From: CAMAVH01 sp046297835 | GTDB lineage: Bacteria > Pseudomonadota > Alphaproteobacteria > SMXQ01 | Direction: 5' to 3' | Length of the DNA: 64,000 nucleotides | Assembly (NCBI GenBank): GCA_046297835.1 | Contig: JBKBHI010000005.1 | Location: 1 to 64,000 of the forward strand | In this document: positions 61,435-64,000 of the stretch, one piece after another | Layout of the letters: the number at the start of each line of letters is the position of its first letter | How positions within the stretch are numbered: the first letter of the stretch is position 1 | Notes under the pieces: model-generated | What the model was told of the DNA's origin: nothing | Seen by the model: only the letters and a program-made list of their open reading frames with translations | Database searches by the model: none | Translations under genes and position numbers: made by a program

Positions 61435-62532
61435 ATGGATCAGGATTGGATGAAAGCCGCGCTGACCCTGGCGCGGCGCGGCCTTGGCACGGTCTGGCCG
61501 AATCCGGCGGTCGGTTGCATCGTTCTCGACGCGCAAGGGCAGGTGGCGGGCCGCGGTTGGACCCAGCGCGGCGGCCGTCCCCATGCCGAAACCGAAGCGC
61601 TCAACCGCGCCGGCAGCCGCGCCAAAGGCGGCACTGCTTACGTTACGCTCGAGCCATGCAGCCATCATGGCCAGACGCCGCCTTGCGCGAGCGCGCTGAT
61701 CGAAGCCGGCGTGAAGCGCGTCGTCGTCGCTTGCGGCGATCCCGATCCGCGCGTGAACGGCGCCGGCATCAAGATGCTGAAGGACGCGGGCATCGACGTG
61801 ACGGTCGGCGTCTGCCAGGCCGAAGCCGAGGAGCTCAACGCGGGATTCTTCAGCAAGGTGCGGCGCGGCCGTCCGCTCATCACCCTCAAGCTCGCGACCA
61901 CCCTCGACGGCCGCATCGCCACCAAGTCCGGCGAGAGCCAGTGGATCACCGGGGAGCCGGCGCGCCGGCTCGGCCATATGCTGCGCGCCACCAACGACGG
62001 GATCATCGTCGGCTTCCGCACGCTGCTCGCCGACGATCCGATGCTGACCTGCCGCATCCCCGGCCTGGAGGACCGCTCGCCGGTCCGCATCGTCGCCGAT
62101 TCGCGCCTGCGCACGCCGCTGACCGCCAAGCTGGTCGCCACCGCGCGCGAGACGCCGACCTGGATGATCGTCACCGCCGGCGTCGATGCCGACCGCCGTA
62201 AGGCGTTCGAGGATGTCGGCTGCGCGGTGATCGAGGTTGCCGCCGACGACGACCATAAGCCGCTGCTGGTCCCGATGCTGGAAGCGTTGGCCGAGCGCGG
62301 CCTTACCACGCTGCTCGCCGAGGGCGGGGCCAAGCTGGCCGGCGCGCTGCTGCGCGAAGACCTGATCGACCGGCTGGTCTGGTTCCACGCGCCAAGCCTG
62401 ATGGGCGGCGACGGCAAGCAGGCGGCGCAGCCTTACGGCGTCGAGAAGCTGGCCGACATGCACCGCTATAAGCGCACCGACGTTCGTCAGGTCGGCGACG
62501 ATCTGGTGGAATACTACGACCGGGCGCACTAA
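61435..62532 (+). CDS. ribD: bifunctional riboflavin biosynthesis deaminase/reductase
   Basis: A 365-residue RibD. The N-terminal deaminase (1-145) has the zinc site HAETEAL and PCSHHGQTPPC; the C-terminal reductase (about 150-360) starts RPLITLKLATTLDGRIATKS. It carries out the second and third steps of riboflavin synthesis. No FMN riboswitch is seen in front; transcription probably comes through nrdR. Confidence 0.97.
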   Translation: MDQDWMKAALTLARRGLGTVWPNPAVGCIVLDAQGQVAGRGWTQRGGRPHAETEALNRAGSRAKGGTAYVTLEPCSHHGQTPPCASALIEAGVKRVVVACGDPDPRVNGAGIKMLKDAGIDVTVGVCQAEAEELNAGFFSKVRRGRPLITLKLATTLDGRIATKSGESQWITGEPARRLGHMLRATNDGIIVGFRTLLADDPMLTCRIPGLEDRSPVRIVADSRLRTPLTAKLVATARETPTWMIVTAGVDADRRKAFEDVGCAVIEVAADDDHKPLLVPMLEALAERGLTTLLAEGGAKLAGALLREDLIDRLVWFHAPSLMGGDGKQAAQPYGVEKLADMHRYKRTDVRQVGDDLVEYYDRAH

Positions 62533-62541
62533 CTTAAGCGC

Positions 62542-63165
62542 ATGTTCACGGGAATCATCTCCGACATCGGTCGGGTCCGGCGCGTCGTGCCGGGCACCGA
62601 CGTCCGCCTCGACATCGCGACGGCGTACGATCCCGCCGGCATCGCGCTCGGCGCGTCGATCGCCTGCTCGGGCGTCTGCCTGACCGTCATTGAGAAGGGC
62701 ACGATCGAAAAGGGCACGGATGCGGGACAGCATTGGTTCGCGGTCGAGGTCTCGCCCGAGACGCTGTCGCTGACCACCCTGGCTTCCTGGCGCGAGGGGA
62801 CGCAGATCAATCTCGAACGCGCCATGAAGGTCGGCGACGAGTTCGGCGGCCACATCGTGTCGGGCCATGTCGATGGCGTCGGCGAGATACTGTCCGCGAC
62901 CCCCGTCGGCGACAGATGGGGCAGCACCGAATTCGTCTTCAAGGCGCCGGCCAAACTGATGCCCTATATCGCCGCCAAAGGCTCGATCACGCTCAACGGC
63001 GTGTCGCTCACGGTGAACAGGGTTTCGGGCGAGAGCTTCGCCGTCAACGTCATCCCGCACACGCTGAAGGAGACGATCTTCGGCAAGGCCCGGGCGGGCG
63101 ACGCGATCAATATCGAGATCGACATGCTCGCCCGTTACGTCGCCAGGGCCTTGGGCAAAGACTAG
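62542..63165 (+). CDS. ribE: riboflavin synthase, alpha subunit
   Basis: A 207-residue lumazine-binding protein with two related beta-barrels (MFTGIISDIGRVRRV ... and FGGHIVSGHVDGVGEIL ...). It converts two 6,7-dimethyl-8-ribityllumazines to riboflavin. Named ribC in some species. Ten bp after ribD. Confidence 0.97.
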   Translation: MFTGIISDIGRVRRVVPGTDVRLDIATAYDPAGIALGASIACSGVCLTVIEKGTIEKGTDAGQHWFAVEVSPETLSLTTLASWREGTQINLERAMKVGDEFGGHIVSGHVDGVGEILSATPVGDRWGSTEFVFKAPAKLMPYIAAKGSITLNGVSLTVNRVSGESFAVNVIPHTLKETIFGKARAGDAINIEIDMLARYVARALGKD

Positions 63166-63302
63166 CGCTGGGCAAAGAATAAGCCGCCCGGACGGTTGAT
63201 CCGAATTGCCGAAAGCCTCGTTTATTGAGGCAGTTAACCGCCGCTTTGCGGTCGCGGGCGTTTGACGTTATGGTCCGCCCGTCATTTGAGAGGAGAGCCC
63301 GA

Positions 63303-63767
63303 GTGTCCGACGCGCCGCATATCATGATCGTCGAAGCCCGTTTCTACGAGGACATCGCCGACGAGATGTTGAAAGGCGCGCTCGCCGCCGTCAAAGCGGC
63401 CGGCGCGACCTACGAGAAGTTCTCCGTGCCGGGCGCGTTCGAGGTGCCGGCGGCGGTGCAGTTCGCCGTCCAGGGCCAGAAGCTCGACCCGACGCGCAAG
63501 AAGTTCGACGGCTATGTCGGTCTCGGTTGCGTCATCCGCGGCGAGACGACCCATTACGACTATGTCTGCACCGAAAGCGCGCGCGGCCTGCAAGATCTGG
63601 CACTGCGCCATAACATCGCCATCGGCTACGGCATCCTTACGGTCGAGAACGAGGCTCAGGCGTGGGCGCGCGCCCGCGTCAGCGAAGGCGACAAGGGCGG
63701 CACGGTCACGCGCGCCTGCCTCGACATGATCAAGATGAAGCGCCATTTCGGTCTTCCGGCGCTTTGA
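63303..63767 (+). CDS. ribH: 6,7-dimethyl-8-ribityllumazine synthase
   Basis: A 154-residue lumazine synthase. IMIVEARFYEDIADEMLKGA, SVPGAFEVP and GCVIRGETTHYDYVCTESAR match the family; the histidine of THYD is catalytic. GTG at 63303 is chosen because GAGAGGAGA lies 6 nt upstream. The 137-bp gap after ribE may hold a separate promoter. It precedes nusB by 20 bp, the usual order. Confidence 0.97.
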   Translation: MSDAPHIMIVEARFYEDIADEMLKGALAAVKAAGATYEKFSVPGAFEVPAAVQFAVQGQKLDPTRKKFDGYVGLGCVIRGETTHYDYVCTESARGLQDLALRHNIAIGYGILTVENEAQAWARARVSEGDKGGTVTRACLDMIKMKRHFGLPAL

Positions 63768-63787
63768 GGCCAGTTTTTGAGGATCCC

Positions 63788-64000
63788 GTGAGCAACGAGT
63801 CCAAACCCGCAGCCGTCAAGACCGCCGTTCCGAAGAACGGCGCGGTGCGCCGCTCGTCGGCGCGCCTCGCCGCCGTGCAGGCGCTTTATCAGATGGACAT
63901 GACGGGCATTTCGGCCAACGCCGTCGTCGCGCAATTCCTCGGCCCCGACCATGGCGAGGGCTGGCTCGATGAGAAGCTCGTGCAGTTCGACAAGGGCCTG
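63788..64000 (+). CDS. nusB: transcription antitermination factor NusB, N-terminal part (runs off right edge)
   Basis: The first 71 codons from GTG at 63788, with GAGGA upstream. RRSSARLAAVQALYQMDMTG is the start of the NusB RNA-binding helical domain. NusB joins NusE on boxA RNA in rRNA antitermination. The gene is cut by the window edge. Confidence 0.93.
   Translation, partial: MSNESKPAAVKTAVPKNGAVRRSSARLAAVQALYQMDMTGISANAVVAQFLGPDHGEGWLDEKLVQFDKGL

Noticed and set aside
62400..63302. FMN riboswitch before riboflavin genes
   Set aside because: No RFN-type conserved stems were seen upstream of ribD or in the ribE-ribH gap.

Overview
The window comes from a GC-rich alphaproteobacterium, most likely a member of the Hyphomicrobiales (Rhizobiales) near the Bradyrhizobium/Rhodoplanes/Pseudorhodoplanes side. 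This rests on the right-hand block, whose content and order (rpoZ, rsh, pdxJ, acpS, lepB, rnc, era, recO, parC, then hemB, an LdtR-like MarR regulator, a MucR regulator, rpiB, glyA, nrdR, ribD, ribE, ribH, nusB) are typical of that order, and on Bug/TctC solute-binding proteins, which are greatly expanded in soil members of this group. The taxonomic call is inference; no rRNA gene is present.

Left part, about 1-30 kb: an accessory catabolic and uptake region. It holds the start of an EutA-like protein, a decayed cupin, an intact bicupin, a heme-oxygenase-like diiron/iron enzyme, two LysR regulators, a prFMN-dependent UbiD-family decarboxylase with its flavin prenyltransferase UbiX, a Rieske ferredoxin / small basic-tailed protein / amidohydrolase operon, two ornithine-cyclodeaminase-family dehydrogenase-like proteins in tandem, two small cupins in tandem, a split permease, and many tripartite tricarboxylate transporter (TTT) parts: four binding proteins plus a relic, two large TctA-TctB fusions, and a classic tctA-tctB-tctC operon. 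Together these suggest import and decarboxylation/oxidation of one or more small aromatic or heterocyclic carboxylic acids; the substrate cannot be read from sequence. Duplication followed by decay is a theme (cupin relic, tctC relic, MFS transporter relic, tandem tctC, tctAB, cyclodeaminase-like and cupin pairs).

The most interesting element is a pair of about 390-nt leaders in front of the two tctAB fusion genes. Each starts at a near-consensus promoter (TTGACA, 17-bp spacer, TAGCAT), each carries a strongly conserved core (52 of 60 positions identical) and further conserved blocks up to the start codon, and neither encodes a conserved peptide. In the first copy the core is followed by a terminator-like hairpin with a T run. 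This is the layout of a cis-regulatory RNA. Several other genes in the region have an intrinsic-terminator-like hairpin placed only 10-25 nt before their ribosome-binding site.

Middle part, about 30-41 kb: cell-wall and housekeeping genes. An M23 peptidase overlaps a bactofilin gene; then a fifth TTT binding protein, a soluble lytic transglycosylase, dapA-smpB, a patch of palindromic and tandem repeats, a sulfite-oxidase-like molybdoenzyme, a lower-GC gene with a HEPN-like R-x4-H motif, a family 5 type uracil-DNA glycosylase, an NYN-domain protein and folK.

Right part, about 41-64 kb: dense, mostly co-directional core genes with short overlaps (rpoZ to parC), then bpt, motB-motA, a penicillin-acylase family hydrolase and hemB on the minus strand, and the rpiB-glyA-nrdR-rib-nusB run on the plus strand, cut by the right edge inside nusB. 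No tRNA, rRNA, CRISPR array, insertion sequence or prophage was recognised.
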